DNA from: JBGSMF01 sp964651475
Lineage (GTDB): Bacteria > Chloroflexota > Anaerolineae > Fen-1058
NCBI GenBank assembly: GCA_964651475.1
Contig: CAZYXV010000066.1
Coordinates: 1 to 12,363, forward strand
Length of the DNA stretch: 12,363 nucleotides
Reading direction: 5' to 3'
This document shows positions 11,787-12,363 of this stretch, piece after piece. The position numbers were made by a program, and so were the translations under genes. Under the pieces are notes generated by a model that worked only from the letters and a program-made list of their open reading frames with translations, was not told the origin of the DNA and searched no databases. Within the stretch, counting starts at the first letter, position 1; every line of letters starts with the position of its first letter.

Positions 11787-12363
11787 ATGAAAATCATCAT
11801 TATCGGTTGCGGTCGCCTGGGCAGTGGCCTGGCGCAGACCTTGAGCCGGCAAGAGCACACCATCACCGCGGTGGACAAAGACCCGCTGGCGTTTGAGCGC
11901 CTGGGAGAGGGGTTCAAGGGCCGAATGGTCACCGGCATCGGTTTTGATCGCAACGTGTTGCTCGAGGCCGGCATTGAGCGGGCCGATGGACTGGCGGCCG
12001 TCACCGCCAGCGACGAGAGCAATGTGCTGATTGGCCGGATCGCCCAACAGATTTTTCGCGTGCCGCGCGTGGTAGCCCGCCTGTACGACCCGCGCCAGGC
12101 TGAAATCTACCGGCGCTTGGGCCTGCCGGTCATCGCCCCTACTGTATGGGGCATCAATCGCATTGCCGACATGCTGCTCTATTCGCCGCTGGATGCTGTG
12201 TACAGCCTGGGAACCGGCGAGGTGGAACTGGTAGAAGTCCAAGTCCCGCAGGCGCTGGTGGGCCGGCTGACTCGCGACCTGACCGTGCTGGGTGAAATTC
12301 ACGTTGTGGCCATTCGTCACAACTTAAGCTCCTACCGGGTCTGCCAAGGGCAGGGCAGATACC
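11787..12363 (+). CDS. TrkA/KTN-family K+ transport regulator (partial)
   Basis: The first 192 residues are visible and the gene continues past the right edge. The start MKIIIIGCGRLGSGLAQTLS is an NAD(H)-binding Rossmann fold (GxGRxG at 7-12, acidic residue D30 at the end of strand 2 in AVDKD). Typical KTN features follow: VTGIGFDRNVLLEAGIERAD, VTASDESNVLIGRIAQ, and VVARLYDPRQAEIYRRLGL. A TrkA-C (RCK-C) domain appears to begin near residue 140 (SLGTGEVELVEVQVPQALVG). Such proteins are cytoplasmic subunits that gate Trk or Ktr K+ transporters in response to nucleotides. The ATG has GAGG (11777-11780) six bases upstream, inside the end of the ATPase gene, and lies three bases after its stop, so it belongs to the same operon. 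Whether it is TrkA or KtrA type depends on the transporter gene outside the window. Confidence 0.93.
   Translation, partial: MKIIIIGCGRLGSGLAQTLSRQEHTITAVDKDPLAFERLGEGFKGRMVTGIGFDRNVLLEAGIERADGLAAVTASDESNVLIGRIAQQIFRVPRVVARLYDPRQAEIYRRLGLPVIAPTVWGINRIADMLLYSPLDAVYSLGTGEVELVEVQVPQALVGRLTRDLTVLGEIHVVAIRHNLSSYRVCQGQGRY

Noticed and set aside
11595..12320. A 241-codon open frame on the - strand at the right end
   Set aside because: It overlaps the end of the ATPase and the TrkA-like gene, both of which show clear conserved motifs on the + strand.

Overview
The window is a bacterial chromosomal region of moderately high GC. Its core is a potassium and cation homeostasis operon on the + strand, and a two-component regulatory pair faces away from it on the - strand. 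I infer, without proof, a member of the Chloroflexota (Anaerolineae/Ardenticatenia-like). The reasons are the mix of palindromic interspersed repeats, the Kdp gene order with a stand-alone DUF4118-GAF protein between kdpB and kdpC, and the Na,K-ATPase-like pump next to Kdp. No ribosomal RNA, tRNA or housekeeping marker is present to test this.

Layout. Positions 1-125 hold fragments of intergenic repeats. On the - strand, a sensor histidine kinase with a multi-spanning membrane domain and a PAS domain (851-2533) is followed by a NarL/FixJ-type response regulator (163-807); a perfect palindrome lies between them. Positions 2534-3170 form a repeat-rich gap with nested inverted repeats and, near its right end, three TTGAC boxes upstream of the operon. 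On the + strand a tightly packed series follows: a 28-residue membrane microprotein (3171-3257), kdpF (3259-3351), kdpA (3348-5105), kdpB (5137-7257), a DUF4118-GAF protein (7335-8096), kdpC (8243-8830), a type II P-type ATPase resembling the Na,K-ATPase alpha subunit (8835-11783), and a TrkA/KTN-type NAD-binding protein that runs off the right end (11787-12363).

How the genes work together. KdpFABC is the high-affinity ATP-driven K+ importer: KdpA is the channel-like subunit, KdpB the P-type ATPase, and KdpC and KdpF are accessory. The DUF4118-GAF protein corresponds to the middle of the KdpD sensor without its N-terminal KdpD/Usp domains and without its kinase. No KdpE-like OmpR-family regulator is present. 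The P2-type ATPase keeps most residues that bind Na+/K+ in animal Na,K-ATPase. The TrkA-like protein probably gates a Trk/Ktr transporter encoded beyond the window. Together this looks like one operon for K+ uptake and probably monovalent-cation exchange.

The most unusual signal is a set of GC-rich palindromic repeat elements. Several lie between genes (820-852, 7261-7313, 8099-8212). Two similar elements lie in frame inside kdpA (3831-3876) and kdpB (6328-6383), where each adds a low-complexity peptide at a loop position of an otherwise canonical protein. A third short repeat encodes a peptide in the P2 ATPase (10107-10128). This resembles the protein-coding palindromic elements known from Rickettsia, here in an unrelated-looking genome.
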